A DNA stretch of 64,000 nucleotides, taken from assembly GCF_016807185.1 (NCBI RefSeq), contig NZ_JAEVYN010000002.1, forward strand, positions 2,856,441 to 2,920,440, read 5' to 3'. This DNA is from Leptolyngbya sp. Cla-17 (GTDB lineage: Bacteria; Cyanobacteriota; Cyanobacteriia; Leptolyngbyales; Leptolyngbyaceae). How positions within the stretch are numbered: the first letter of the stretch is position 1; every line of letters begins with the position of its first letter. The notes beneath the pieces are model-generated. The model made no database searches, was not told the DNA's origin, and saw only the letters and a program-made list of their open reading frames with translations. A program made the translations under genes and the position numbers. Below, piece after piece: positions 17,870-27,851 of the stretch.

Positions 17870-18100
17870 TCTTAAGAATAGGAATAACTTTCTCGCCATA
17901 ATCCTTAATAATTTGAGGTGAACAGTCAGAAGAACCATCATCAACAACAATAATTTCAATTGGTTGATAGCTTTGTTCTAATACACTATCAATCGCGTTT
18001 GCTAGATACTGCTGGTAATTATAGGAAGAAATAATGACTGAAACTAAAGGATGATTGGTGGATCTGTTCATATACAAATTCTCTTCATTTACTAAAATTA

Positions 18101-19912
18101 CTAAGTAACTGGTGATTCGCCTAGAACAACTTCTGCATAGCTACCTTCCTTGTCAATTCTTCCCTGCTTCATTAAATAAATGCGATCGCAGTGTTCAACC
18201 GTACTCAAACGATGAGCAATAATAATCAGTGTTTTTTGACCACTCAATGATTTGATCGCATCATTCACTAGCTGCTCCGTCTCGTTATCCAATGCCGCTG
18301 TCGCCTCATCTAAAACCAATATTTCGCGCTCATGATACAGTGCACGAGCAATCCCAATTCGTTGTCGCTGTCCACCCGACAAACGAACGCCCCGCTCTCC
18401 AACTTGAGTCTTAATTCCCTCTGGTAACTCAGCCATTAATTGAGATATTTGAGCCGCAGCAATTGCTTTTTGTAACCGCTGTGAATTGATTTGATCGTCG
18501 GGCACACCAAAGGCAATGTTGCGTTCAATCGTATCGTCCATCAAGAAAATAGACTGAGGAATATATCCAATTAAGTTTTGCCACTGGCGTAGGTCGTCAT
18601 AAATTGAGATGCCATCAACTTTTATATCTCCTGATTGGGGACACAAAAGACCCAAGATAATATCCACTAAGGTGGTTTTACCTGCCCCTGATTTACCAAT
18701 CAAGGCGATCGCCTCCCCTTTCTTCACCATCAGAGAGATATTTTGAGTGGCTAAGCTAGCTGAATTAGGATAACTGTAGGACACTTCCTGCAAAACAACC
18801 TGATCAGAAAAAACCATAGCTTGCTGCGACTCTTGCCATCCTTTCTTTGATCCGTCTATGCCAAACTTAGACGCACCCAAATTAGCACCATACTGTTTAT
18901 CCTCTACCTCCTTTAAATCAAAATAAAGCTTGTCAACCACATAGCTATAGCTTCTTACGGTGGTTACAGCCCCCAATAATGCACTAGCAGCCGGCAACAT
19001 ACGAATTGAAGCAACCGCAAAAATACTTAAGACAGGGATGAGTCGCTGTGGGTTTTGACCAGAAATTAGAAATAAAGAGGTAAAGCCAATCAAAAAAGTG
19101 ATTAGAAAAACTTCAATTAAAATTCGTGGTAAGTTACCAAACACCAATGAAGAACTCATTGAAGTGGCATACGTTTTAGCTAAACCACTGATTTGATCTT
19201 CAAAGTAAGACTCACAACCAATCACTTTGGACTCTTTAATTCCACCCATACTGTGGTTAACGACCTGAATAATCTGCTTCTGTGCAATGTTACTTTCTTG
19301 ATTCCATAGCGACATTTTCCCCTTAAAACTATTTGAGATAAAATAGGTAATCAATATAGTTCCCAAGACAGCCGCTGTACAAACTGGACTTGTCCACGCC
19401 AGAAGAATTAATAAAAACGATAAAACAGCTACGTTGGAAGTTGAGATTAAAATTGGAATTAAAACTGCATTTGCGAAATGCCCGGTTTCAACTAGAATCG
19501 TTTGTAAAATTGCAGAGGTGTTTCTTTGCAGGTGAAACGTATAGTCTGCTGCCAGATAAGCTTGAATTAATCTTTCAACTAGCTTGCCCCATTGACTAAA
19601 GCTAAACCTGAATACATACGCTTGCATTTGAAAATTTAGAAAAGACTTTAAGCAAAAAATCAGAACAATGAGAAATCCTATAAAAGCAATAAATTGATAA
19701 GGAGATGTAAATCCTAGCTGAGTATAGAAGCTGTTCAAAAAATTATTTTGAACAACAGTATTTGGAGAGGTTGCTAGCCCCATAAAGGGACCAATTAGAC
19801 CAATTCCAACGGTATCCAATAATGAGACGGCAAAAAAAACGAATGCCATGATTAGGAGTTCAATTTTTTTACCTGTGACTACATACAAGATTCTTGAAAG
19901 GTAGGTAAGCAT
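18101..19912 (-). CDS. ABC exporter, membrane and ATPase domains fused
   Basis: A 603-residue half-size exporter. Residues 1-320 carry about six hydrophobic segments. The ATPase domain has Walker A GKSGAGKTT (406-414), the Q-loop at IPQSIFLMDD, signature LSGGQ (511-515), Walker B ILVLDE (531-536) and the switch His in IIAHRLS. It resembles MsbA/PglK-type flippases, so it probably moves a lipid-linked glycan across the membrane; the substrate is inferred from context. I chose ATG at 19912; a TTG at 19957 is possible. It follows the GT4 gene at 19962 and precedes the broken GT2 gene on the same strand, suggesting an operon. Confidence 0.88.
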   Translation of the reverse strand: MLTYLSRILYVVTGKKIELLIMAFVFFAVSLLDTVGIGLIGPFMGLATSPNTVVQNNFLNSFYTQLGFTSPYQFIAFIGFLIVLIFCLKSFLNFQMQAYVFRFSFSQWGKLVERLIQAYLAADYTFHLQRNTSAILQTILVETGHFANAVLIPILISTSNVAVLSFLLILLAWTSPVCTAAVLGTILITYFISNSFKGKMSLWNQESNIAQKQIIQVVNHSMGGIKESKVIGCESYFEDQISGLAKTYATSMSSSLVFGNLPRILIEVFLITFLIGFTSLFLISGQNPQRLIPVLSIFAVASIRMLPAASALLGAVTTVRSYSYVVDKLYFDLKEVEDKQYGANLGASKFGIDGSKKGWQESQQAMVFSDQVVLQEVSYSYPNSASLATQNISLMVKKGEAIALIGKSGAGKTTLVDIILGLLCPQSGDIKVDGISIYDDLRQWQNLIGYIPQSIFLMDDTIERNIAFGVPDDQINSQRLQKAIAAAQISQLMAELPEGIKTQVGERGVRLSGGQRQRIGIARALYHEREILVLDEATAALDNETEQLVNDAIKSLSGQKTLIIIAHRLSTVEHCDRIYLMKQGRIDKEGSYAEVVLGESPVT

Positions 19913-19961
19913 TTTTAAGGAGTAATATAAACTAAACAACAAAAAGACAAGACCCAAAGCG

Positions 19962-21062
19962 CTATCTGCTTAAAAGATACTCTCTAAAAGGCTTGACTGA
20001 TGAGTTAAAGTCAAAGTGTGCAGCAGCTTTAAGGCAATTTTCACTCAACTCCTCATGCCTGTTATCAATATATTCCAGAGCTTGTAAAACTTCTTCTGTG
20101 GAAATATTTTTCAGTAAAAGACCTGTCTCGAACTCCTTGACGCTAATCAATCCAGGCAAACTAGACCCGATTACTGGAACTCCAGCGGCATAATAATTAA
20201 ACAGCTTACCCGAAGGGACAGAAACGAAATTAAATCGAGTTGTATCGTCAGTACAGCTTAGATCATAGAAACAAAATCCTACATAAAACTGGGATAGATA
20301 TTCGATTAGCTCATCCTGTTCAAGATAGCGATCGTCAATGATCACTTTTTTACTCTTTAACAGATCAGCATACTGAGTTTCTATCTGCTTTCTGTCATCA
20401 CTCGAAATAGTGCCCTTGATCGTTAAAGAGATATCCTCAATATTCCGAATGGCTTCGATACAGTAATAAACTCCATTTCTAGCATTTGCATTACCCAAAA
20501 AGATCGCTTTTTTAGAGGTTATGTCTCTTTGCTTGATTAAAGATGGCTGATAAACGGGAGCATTTTGAATGAAAGAAGTTTTAATGTCTACATCGCCAAA
20601 TAGATAATCATATCGTTCTTGAGTTTGAATAATGACTGACTCTATTAAACTCAAATCACATTGTTTAAATAACAGATCTGTAAATAGCTCCAAAGACATA
20701 AAGTGGCAATTACCAAAAGCTTTTTGAGCAATCCATAACCCTGCTGAATCGATCGCAATCACCTCATCAACCTTGCCAACATAGGCTTTTGTTCTTATAA
20801 AAAGAACTATGATTTTTGCTAGTTGATAAAATTTTGAAGCACCAAACGCATTAACTAACCAGGATTGCACTTTAGGAATCAAAGGATGAATTGGAATGAA
20901 ATCAAACTGCTCTCCTGAAAGAGCAGAGTTTTTATAAGTGCCATCATCGATCGTTAAGACTTTAAAGTCAAAATCATCAGACGTTTCCTTAGTTAAGTTC
21001 AACAGTGTTGGGGTATACGCCAGCCACTCATTAGGAAAAATAACTAATACCTTCTTTTTCAT
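19962..21062 (-). CDS. Glycosyltransferase, GT-B, family-4-like
   Basis: A 366-residue protein starting MKKKVLVIFPNEWLAYTPTL. The C-terminal half has KKAIFLGNANARNGVYYCIE (a donor-domain start) and VPSGKLFNYYAAGVPVIGSS, a loose form of the family 4 donor-site region in which the first Glu is replaced. No signal peptide or membrane span is visible. It is first in a minus-strand operon with the ABC exporter. The family-4 assignment is moderate because the N-terminal domain is divergent. Confidence 0.75.
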   Translation of the reverse strand: MKKKVLVIFPNEWLAYTPTLLNLTKETSDDFDFKVLTIDDGTYKNSALSGEQFDFIPIHPLIPKVQSWLVNAFGASKFYQLAKIIVLFIRTKAYVGKVDEVIAIDSAGLWIAQKAFGNCHFMSLELFTDLLFKQCDLSLIESVIIQTQERYDYLFGDVDIKTSFIQNAPVYQPSLIKQRDITSKKAIFLGNANARNGVYYCIEAIRNIEDISLTIKGTISSDDRKQIETQYADLLKSKKVIIDDRYLEQDELIEYLSQFYVGFCFYDLSCTDDTTRFNFVSVPSGKLFNYYAAGVPVIGSSLPGLISVKEFETGLLLKNISTEEVLQALEYIDNRHEELSENCLKAAAHFDFNSSVKPFREYLLSR

Positions 21063-21594
21063 CTCTATTTAGGCTCTACTTTGAAAATCTTAAAATAATT
21101 TTTTTTGCACTTTTACGGCATAGTCTAACTTTGCAGAGTAGAAAAATTGAAATATTTCAACTCTTTTAAAAAATGCATCAGAAAATAAATCTGACTAACT
21201 ATTTTTAACTACTCAGTCAAAAAAATACCGCGAAACACAACTGAACTACTTAACCGTCTAATAAAGCAGTCTCACTTGTTCGACTACTTCATCCACTAGC
21301 TATTAATGTATAGCAACTTCTGACTCCACGCAGATCGTTCGATTTAGCAGCTTACTAAGTCTTCGCAGAAAAATTGTGGAAACTAAGCCTTTGTTAAAGA
21401 ATTGGCGAAGTTTCCGATGACGGCGTTTGATCCCACAAAAATATTTTGTATTGTACAAGTTGTAAGATGAACTTTTAACTCTTTATAACGATCTAGATTT
21501 AATGAGCTATTGTACTGCTAAATAGTCAGATACAATTCCTCAAATTGTTAAGTTGACTACCCTATGCTAAAACTTGTGAGGCTTTCTAAACTAT
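21063..21594. promoter_or_regulatory. Divergent intergenic region between two glycan operons
   Basis: A 532-bp AT-rich stretch separates the minus-strand operon starting at 21062 from the plus-strand glycosyltransferase operon starting at 21595. I see no gene in it. It must hold the promoters of both operons; several TATAAT-like hexamers occur but none can be assigned with confidence. Confidence 0.5.
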
Positions 21595-22884
21595 ATGTTT
21601 ACTGCCATCAGCAATACAGATATAGAACCTAAGCCGGGATTGGGGCTGACTGATTTCAATTCTCGCATCATCGTCTTCGATCTTTCAGTCTTGGGGCACC
21701 ATGCCTCTTATATCAAACACTTACTCCGATATTGGATTGATCTGCAAGCACCAGGCGAATTAATCTTTATCGTCTCGCCTAAATTCCTTCAAGCACACTC
21801 AGATGTTGTGCAATTAGCCTCAGAAAGTCATGTAGAGGGCATTCAGTTTATTGCTATTACTGAAGAGGAGGAGGAGACACTTAACTCGCGAAAGACCAAA
21901 TTTGACCGGGCATTTCGTAATCTACGGGAATGGAACTTACTTCAGAAGTATGCAGAGTCCATTGCTGCAACCCATTGTCTATTGATGTATTTGGATACTT
22001 GTGAACTACCCTTACTGATAGGCGCGAAGCTACCCTGTTCTTTCTCAGGAATTTATTTTCGACCCACCTTTCATTACAGTGATTTAAGTCAGTTCGTTCC
22101 ATCGTGGAAAGAGCGGATGCAGCAGGTTCGAGAGAAACTATTTATTACCCGTACACTGCATCACCCAAAGCTGCAAACGCTGTTTTGTCTTGATCCCTTT
22201 GCTGTCGAATGTTTAAATTCTGGCTCTAAAAAGGCGATCGCAGTCTCTCTACCCGATCCCGTTGAACCGATCGTAATTTCAAACTCTGAACTAGAAAACT
22301 TCCGCAGCCAGCTAAATATTCAGCCCGATCGCCAGGTTTTTCTATTGTTTGGGTCATTTGAGGCAGAGCGCAAAGGCATCTATCAACTATTGGATGCATT
22401 GGCACTTTTACCCGCTAGTGTGTGTCAAAAAATTTGTATCCTGCTGGTTGGCAATGCGAACGTCGAAGAACAGGCTCGAATTCAGGTTCGCATTGATCAT
22501 CTTTGCCAACATCAACCCGTTCAGATAGAAACGCGGTTTGAATTCATCCCAGATCCGGATGTTGAAAAATATTTTTTGGTGACAGATGTGGCGCTAGCGA
22601 TTTATCAGCGGCATGTGGGGATGAGTGGTATTTTACTGTTGGCAGCAGCAGCCCAAAAGCCAGTGTTAAGTTCAAACTACGGTTTGATGGGAGAGCTAGT
22701 TAAGCGCCATCATCTCGGTTTAACAGTCGATTCAACCGCGCCTGAAGAAATTGCAACAGGGCTAACCCAGTTTTTGTCGGAATCTTCTCAATCATTTAGC
22801 GATCGCACAGAAATGAAAACATTTGTAGAGAAAAATTCAGCCCGATTGTTTGCCCAAACTATTTTTGAGCATATTCTCAAATAG
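21595..22884 (+). CDS. Glycosyltransferase, GT-B, family-4-like
   Basis: A 429-residue protein. FDLSVLGHHASYIKHLLRYW opens the N-terminal domain. The C-terminal domain has VFLLFGSFEAERKGIYQLLD (donor-domain strand) and YQRHVGMSGILLLAAAAQKP (donor-site region), followed by SSNYGLMGELV. It is the first gene of a plus-strand operon of five glycosyltransferases. Conserved His residues in GHHASY are typical of such transferases. The substrate is unknown. The gap to the next start is 76 bases. Confidence 0.8.
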   Translation: MFTAISNTDIEPKPGLGLTDFNSRIIVFDLSVLGHHASYIKHLLRYWIDLQAPGELIFIVSPKFLQAHSDVVQLASESHVEGIQFIAITEEEEETLNSRKTKFDRAFRNLREWNLLQKYAESIAATHCLLMYLDTCELPLLIGAKLPCSFSGIYFRPTFHYSDLSQFVPSWKERMQQVREKLFITRTLHHPKLQTLFCLDPFAVECLNSGSKKAIAVSLPDPVEPIVISNSELENFRSQLNIQPDRQVFLLFGSFEAERKGIYQLLDALALLPASVCQKICILLVGNANVEEQARIQVRIDHLCQHQPVQIETRFEFIPDPDVEKYFLVTDVALAIYQRHVGMSGILLLAAAAQKPVLSSNYGLMGELVKRHHLGLTVDSTAPEEIATGLTQFLSESSQSFSDRTEMKTFVEKNSARLFAQTIFEHILK

Positions 22885-22960
22885 TCATAATCACACTAGT
22901 TTAAGACTGAGTGATGACAAGCTAAACGTTAACTGCATTGATCAGCTTCAAAGGTATTTT

Positions 22961-24106
22961 ATGGATGGGAATGAAAGTCTGCAAGTTGCCTGGTTGTTAC
23001 CCGTTGCCTGGTTTTATTGGCAACCAGTTTTGAGCGAGTTCACTCGAATATTTCCTAAAACAACGGTATTCACAGGATTATTTCCTGGCTTTGCTAAAGG
23101 ATATGAGGATTCTGTCAATATCGAGTTAGTGGGTGAAATGAAGGTCGTCGGGCTAACTAAATCTGAGACAGGGTACGGTGATAACTTCACCTACTTATCT
23201 CCCGCCATTATTGGACAATTGCTTAAGTTGAGACCCAATCTAGTTTTTACCAGTTCTTTTGGAATCTGGACTTTATTCGCAGTCTTATTAAAGCCAATTG
23301 GTGGATGGCGTTTAATCATCGCCTATGAAGGCAGTGCGCCGGGAGTTGATTATCGTAATTCTTGGTTGCGCTTAACCCTGCGACGCATCATGGTATCAGC
23401 AGCAGATGTTTGTATCACAAACAGCCATGCAGGCAAAGCCTATTTAACCGAATTTCTCAAAGCTCCAGCAGAAAGAGTGTTTGTTGAACCCTATGAAATT
23501 CCTGTATTAGATGCATTTTTGGCTGAAACATCAGATTCCAAGGTAGATTTCTCTTCATTAAAACATCCAACATTTTTGTTTGCGGGTCATGTGGTTCCTA
23601 GAAAAGGGCTTAAATGCCTGTTAGAAGCCTGTGCCATTTTGCAATCCCAGGGACACTCTAACTACACCCTGCTGGTGGTTGGAGATGGAACTCAACAAGA
23701 AGAACTTGAAGCATTCTGTGAACAAAATGATTTAATAGATTGCGTTCAATGGCGGGGAAGAGTTGACTATAAGGACATTGGATATTACTTTCAAGCGGCT
23801 GACATCTTTGTTTTGCCCACCCAAGAGGATACCTGGGGTGTTGTCGTGCTTGAAGCAATGTTGTTTGGCAAAGCTGTTTTGTGTTCTAAAGGCGCAGGCA
23901 CTTCAGAGTTAATCGTTGATGGTGAGAATGGGTACACTTTTTCACCGGATGACTCAGAAGCACTAGCGAATCAGATGCTTCAGTTCATTACTGATCCCAC
24001 TCTGTCTACGATAATGGGTGAGAAATCACAGCATATTATGTCGCAATATACTCCAGCCGCCGCCGCGAAAGTTTTAGCGAAGATTGCGGAAACTGCTTTG
24101 GCTTAA
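22961..24106 (+). CDS. Glycosyltransferase family 4
   Basis: A 381-residue GT-B enzyme. The start ATG at 22961 follows AAAGG at about 22950, and the protein begins MDGNESLQVAWLLPVAWFYW; upstream in-frame starts would lie inside the preceding gene. The donor domain has FAGHVVPRKGLKCLLEACAI, VGDGTQQEELEAF and PTQEDTWGVVVLEAMLFGKA, the E-x7-E signature. Middle gene of the plus-strand operon. It is probably cytoplasmic and acts on a lipid-linked intermediate. Confidence 0.88.
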   Translation: MDGNESLQVAWLLPVAWFYWQPVLSEFTRIFPKTTVFTGLFPGFAKGYEDSVNIELVGEMKVVGLTKSETGYGDNFTYLSPAIIGQLLKLRPNLVFTSSFGIWTLFAVLLKPIGGWRLIIAYEGSAPGVDYRNSWLRLTLRRIMVSAADVCITNSHAGKAYLTEFLKAPAERVFVEPYEIPVLDAFLAETSDSKVDFSSLKHPTFLFAGHVVPRKGLKCLLEACAILQSQGHSNYTLLVVGDGTQQEELEAFCEQNDLIDCVQWRGRVDYKDIGYYFQAADIFVLPTQEDTWGVVVLEAMLFGKAVLCSKGAGTSELIVDGENGYTFSPDDSEALANQMLQFITDPTLSTIMGEKSQHIMSQYTPAAAAKVLAKIAETALA

Positions 24107-24142
24107 CAAATCGGCTAGGCGAGAGACACTTCAAGAAAAACA

Positions 24143-25282
24143 ATGAATAAGCGTAAAGTTGCCATATTGACACACGACATGGACGGGGGGGCATTTGCTA
24201 ATCTGGCACACTCTTTGTCTCGTGGATTTGAAGAATTGGGTGTTACTTGTGACATCGTTGTCTTAAACGCTAGCGCTGATAATCGTCGTCGCTATCCAGA
24301 CGTTAAGATTGTCTCTCTTGATGCCAAGCGAACCATTCTTTCTTTGCCTCAGACCGTCAAATATATCTGTGAACAACAACCTGATGTTATTTTTCCGATG
24401 CCCTGGTACTTTAATGTGATTGCAATTTGGGCAAAGGCTTTAGCCCGATCGCAGACAAAAATTGTGATTGGAGAACATAATATCGGGAGTTTAGAGGCAA
24501 AAATTGAACATCAAAATAACCCTCGAATTCGGTATGTTCTGCCAGTTCTAATGCGATATACCTATCCTTATGGCAATGGATTAATTGGAGTCTCAAAAGA
24601 TACGATTTCTGATCTCGTCACTGAAATGAAGGTGCCGCTGTCTATTCCAATGCAGGCAGTCTCTAATCCCATTGATCCGGTTCGGATTGAGAAACTGGCT
24701 GAAGAACCTGCAAATCACCCGTGGTTTCAAGCAGGCAGTCCGCCAGTCATTTTGACCGTTGCCCGACTTGCCAAACAAAAGCAGCTTGATGGTTTAATTC
24801 GAGCCTTTGCTCAAGTCGTGAAACAGACCCCCGCTCGGCTGCTCATTTTAGGAGAAGGTGCATTACGGACTGATCTGGAAAAACTTTGCCAAAGTCTAGA
24901 TGTGCAGCAATGGGTGGAGATGCCGGGGTTTGACCATAACCCCTATCGGTTTATGGCTCGGTGTGGTGTTTTTGTTTTAGCGTCTGCCTGGGAGGGCTGT
25001 CCGATCGCACTTCAGGAAGCGATGGCATGTGGTGCCGCTATTATCGTGAATGATGCGCCCGGTGGATCAAAGGATGTGGTGGATTATGGCAAATTTGGGA
25101 TGATGGTGCCCAATGAAGATGTGGATGCTTTGGCAGCCGGAATTGTTCAAATTTTGAGTGATTCACATCTACAGCAGCATTATCAACAGCAAGCAAAGCA
25201 GCGATCTCAGGATTTTCACTACCTCAAAATTAGCAAACAATATCTTGAGTTCTATGAATCACTGTACCAGTTAGAGGGATAG
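24143..25282 (+). CDS. Glycosyltransferase family 4
   Basis: A 379-residue GT-B enzyme beginning KRKVAILTHDMDGGAFANLA, with the Gly-rich acceptor loop. The donor domain shows VILTVARLAKQKQLDGLIRA, LLILGEGALRTDLEKL and LASAWEGCPIALQEAMACGA, in which E-G-C-P and the second Glu are intact. The type resembles N-acetylgalactosamine transferases such as PglA/PglJ, but this is only family resemblance. It lies 36 bases after the previous gene and 5 bases before the next. Confidence 0.9.
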   Translation: MNKRKVAILTHDMDGGAFANLAHSLSRGFEELGVTCDIVVLNASADNRRRYPDVKIVSLDAKRTILSLPQTVKYICEQQPDVIFPMPWYFNVIAIWAKALARSQTKIVIGEHNIGSLEAKIEHQNNPRIRYVLPVLMRYTYPYGNGLIGVSKDTISDLVTEMKVPLSIPMQAVSNPIDPVRIEKLAEEPANHPWFQAGSPPVILTVARLAKQKQLDGLIRAFAQVVKQTPARLLILGEGALRTDLEKLCQSLDVQQWVEMPGFDHNPYRFMARCGVFVLASAWEGCPIALQEAMACGAAIIVNDAPGGSKDVVDYGKFGMMVPNEDVDALAAGIVQILSDSHLQQHYQQQAKQRSQDFHYLKISKQYLEFYESLYQLEG

Positions 25283-25287
25283 GAACC

Positions 25288-26556
25288 ATGAAGGTATTGC
25301 TATCTGCCTATGCCTGTGAACCGGGACGCGGCACAGAACCGGGAGTGGGTTGGAATACGGTCTGGGAAGTCGCCAAGCATTGTGAAGTGTGGGTGTTGAC
25401 CCGCCCAGATGATGGACGCGAGGCGATCGAAGCAGAGCTAGCCCGTCACCCTCAGCCCAACCTCCACTTTATTTACTTCACCTTGCCGATCATTGGCGGC
25501 ATTTGGAAACTAGGAGTGGGTGCCTTTCAGATTCACTACTACCTCTGGCAAATCCAGGCTTACTTTGTCGCTCGTAAACTCCATCGTGAAGTTGACTTCG
25601 ATCTGGTTCATCACGTTACTTTCGTCAAATACTCTAACCCTAGCTTCTTATCCTTGTTGCCTATTCCCTTTCTTTGGGGACCCGTCGGCGGCGGTGAATC
25701 TGCGCCAATGGCATTTTCACAAGATTTTAGTCTGCGAGGCAAAATCTATGAAGCACTACGTAACGTTAGCCGTTGGCTAGGGGAACGCGATCCATTCACT
25801 CGGATGACAGCTCGACGAAGCTGCTTGACCAGAGCGACAACTGAGGAAACTCGACAACGCTTACTCAAAATCGGCGCAACGCCTGTAGAGGTTTATTCTC
25901 AAGTTGGATTGCTAACTGAAGAAATTGCTCGCCTCTCTCAATATTCGATCGCCGACAGCACCTCCATCAAATTTATCAGTATCGGTAGACTGTTGCATTG
26001 GAAAGGCTTCCACTTAAGTGTCCAAGCATTTGCCAAGGCTAATCTAGCCAATTCGGAATACTGGATCATTGGCGACGGTCCAGAACATCAACCACTGATC
26101 ACGCTGGTAGAGAAATTAGGCGTTGCAGATCGGATCACCTTCTGGCAAGAACTCCCCCGTGACAAGGTCTTTCATCTGCTGTCAGAATGCCAGGTGCTAG
26201 TGCATCCTAGCCTGCATGAATCGGGAGGATTTGTTTGCTTGGAAGCGATGGCGGCAGGTCGTCCGGTGATTTGTTTTGATTTGGGTGGTCCAGCCGTTCA
26301 AGTGACAGACGCTACAGGGATTAAAATCCCCGCTGTAAATCCCCAACAAGCAGTAGAAGATTTGGCGATTGCCATGACTCAGCTTAATCAGAGTGGAGCA
26401 ATGCGAATCCAGATGGCTCAGGCTGGACGAACGATGGTGAAAGAAAAGTTTGATTGGTCAGCAAAAGGACAACAACTGGTGCAGACTTATCAAACCATTT
26501 TAGATGAATCAATGAATTCAAAAAAAACTGATGATTCTGATGAGATTGCGGGTTGA
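25288..26556 (+). CDS. Glycosyltransferase family 4
   Basis: A 422-residue GT-B enzyme beginning MKVLLSAYACEPGRGTEPGV, a signature start of a cyanobacterial subgroup. The donor domain contains KFISIGRLLHWKGFHLSVQA and VHPSLHESGGFVCLEAMAAG, with both Glu residues. The start follows GGATAGGAACC closely. The gene is five bases from its upstream neighbour, so the two are probably translated together. It has no membrane span. The sugar is unknown. Confidence 0.9.
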   Translation: MKVLLSAYACEPGRGTEPGVGWNTVWEVAKHCEVWVLTRPDDGREAIEAELARHPQPNLHFIYFTLPIIGGIWKLGVGAFQIHYYLWQIQAYFVARKLHREVDFDLVHHVTFVKYSNPSFLSLLPIPFLWGPVGGGESAPMAFSQDFSLRGKIYEALRNVSRWLGERDPFTRMTARRSCLTRATTEETRQRLLKIGATPVEVYSQVGLLTEEIARLSQYSIADSTSIKFISIGRLLHWKGFHLSVQAFAKANLANSEYWIIGDGPEHQPLITLVEKLGVADRITFWQELPRDKVFHLLSECQVLVHPSLHESGGFVCLEAMAAGRPVICFDLGGPAVQVTDATGIKIPAVNPQQAVEDLAIAMTQLNQSGAMRIQMAQAGRTMVKEKFDWSAKGQQLVQTYQTILDESMNSKKTDDSDEIAG

Positions 26557-26613
26557 CTAAGGAAGTGCGATCGAACCCACTAAGAGCGCTGAACAATGGA
26601 TAGGAGATCTTTA

Positions 26614-27813
26614 ATGCGAGTTTTAATGGTTCACAATTACTATCAACAGCGAGGTGGAGAAGAAAGTATCTTTGAAACAGAGTCAACAATGTTGGAAGCC
26701 AAAGGGCATACCGTCGATTTATATAGTCTTCATAATGATGATATTGCAGGTGCTAATCCTCTTGTTCTTGCTGCTAAAACCCTTTGGAACCAGAAAGTTT
26801 ATCAGGAGCTACGACAAACGATTCGCAAAACTCGCCCTGAAATTGTCCATTTTCACAACACTTTCCCCCTCATTTCTCCCGCTGCTTACTATGCTGCACA
26901 AGCAGAAGGCGTGCCAGTCGTTCAAACACTCCATAACTATCGATTACTCTGCCCTAATGGTTTATTTTTTCGGGAAGGTAAGGTGTGCGAGGATTGCTTA
27001 GGCAAAGCTATTCCACTACCCGGCGTGATTCATGGCTGTTACCGAAACAGTCGGGTTGCTAGTGCGGGAGTCGCTGCCATGCTCAGTTTGCACACATTTC
27101 TCAAAACATGGTCAAAAGCAGTCGATGTCTTCATCGCCTACAGCCAGTTTGCCAGGAATAAATTTGTGGAAGGCGGAATTCCCCGCGAAAAATTAGCATT
27201 TAAAACCAATTCTCTCCATCCAGCACCGGATGTAGGTCAGGGACAGGGAAACTATGCCTTGTTTGTTGGGCGGCTCTCAACAGAGAAGGGGTTAGGAGTG
27301 ATGCTAGATGCTTGGGAGCAACTAGGGCAAAAAATTCCATTAAAAGTTGTGGGAGACGGTCCCATGGCACCCCTTGTGCAAGCGGCTCAAGCACGGGTTC
27401 CCAACTTAGAATGGGTAGGACGTAAGCCCTTGGAAGAAGTTTACCAACTTATGGGAGAAGCATCCTTTTTGGTTTTCCCTTCGGAATGGTATGAAACGTT
27501 TGGACGGGTCGCAATGGAAGCGTTTGCCACAGGCACGCCTGTGATTGCCGCCAACATTGGAGCGATTTCAGAATTAATCACTCCTTACCAGACAGGTCTG
27601 CACTTTAAAGCAAGCGATTCTCAGGATCTCGTTACCCAGGTTGAATGGGCGTTGAGCCATCCTCAAGAAATGTTGCAAATGCGGCAAACAGTCAGGGCTG
27701 AGTTTGAAATGAAATATACACCCGATAAAAACTATCGACGATTGATGGAAATTTACACCTCTATCTTGCGCGAACCTCAAAAACAATCTGAAATCGCTTC
27801 TTCGATAAATTAA
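26614..27813 (+). CDS. Glycosyltransferase family 4
   Basis: A 399-residue GT-B enzyme. I chose ATG at 26614 because AGGAG lies seven bases upstream and the product then starts MRVLMVHNYYQQRGGEESIF, the usual start of this group. A Cys pair follows (YRLLCPNGLFFREGKVCEDC). The donor domain has LFVGRLSTEKGLGVMLDAWE and FPSEWYETFGRVAMEAFATG. It is the last of five consecutive glycosyltransferases on this strand, so the glycan made by this operon may carry at least five transfer steps. Confidence 0.9.
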   Translation: MRVLMVHNYYQQRGGEESIFETESTMLEAKGHTVDLYSLHNDDIAGANPLVLAAKTLWNQKVYQELRQTIRKTRPEIVHFHNTFPLISPAAYYAAQAEGVPVVQTLHNYRLLCPNGLFFREGKVCEDCLGKAIPLPGVIHGCYRNSRVASAGVAAMLSLHTFLKTWSKAVDVFIAYSQFARNKFVEGGIPREKLAFKTNSLHPAPDVGQGQGNYALFVGRLSTEKGLGVMLDAWEQLGQKIPLKVVGDGPMAPLVQAAQARVPNLEWVGRKPLEEVYQLMGEASFLVFPSEWYETFGRVAMEAFATGTPVIAANIGAISELITPYQTGLHFKASDSQDLVTQVEWALSHPQEMLQMRQTVRAEFEMKYTPDKNYRRLMEIYTSILREPQKQSEIASSIN

Positions 27814-27851
27814 TAAATCAATCAACTTAAGTCAATCAACTATTTCCTATT

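Larger units (their letters stand above)
16490..18071 (-). pseudogene. GT2 glycosyltransferase, split by ISAs1 and cut by IS1
   Basis: The 5' part (18071 down to 17870) encodes NHPLVSVIISSYNYQQYLAN and IIVVDDGSSDCSPQI, a family 2 start with the nucleotide-binding Asp pair. ISAs1 interrupts it. Reading resumes at 16672 as LKSNGGQASSLNAGFLASHG, then IICFLDSDDFYTI with the DXD motif. It ends at LKYI where IS1-like element A begins. Removing ISAs1 and one copy of the 10-bp duplication restores one frame. The acceptor-binding C-terminus is lost. The gene was the last member of a minus-strand operon after 19962 and 18101. I chose ATG at 18071 rather than TTG at 18077. Confidence 0.88.
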
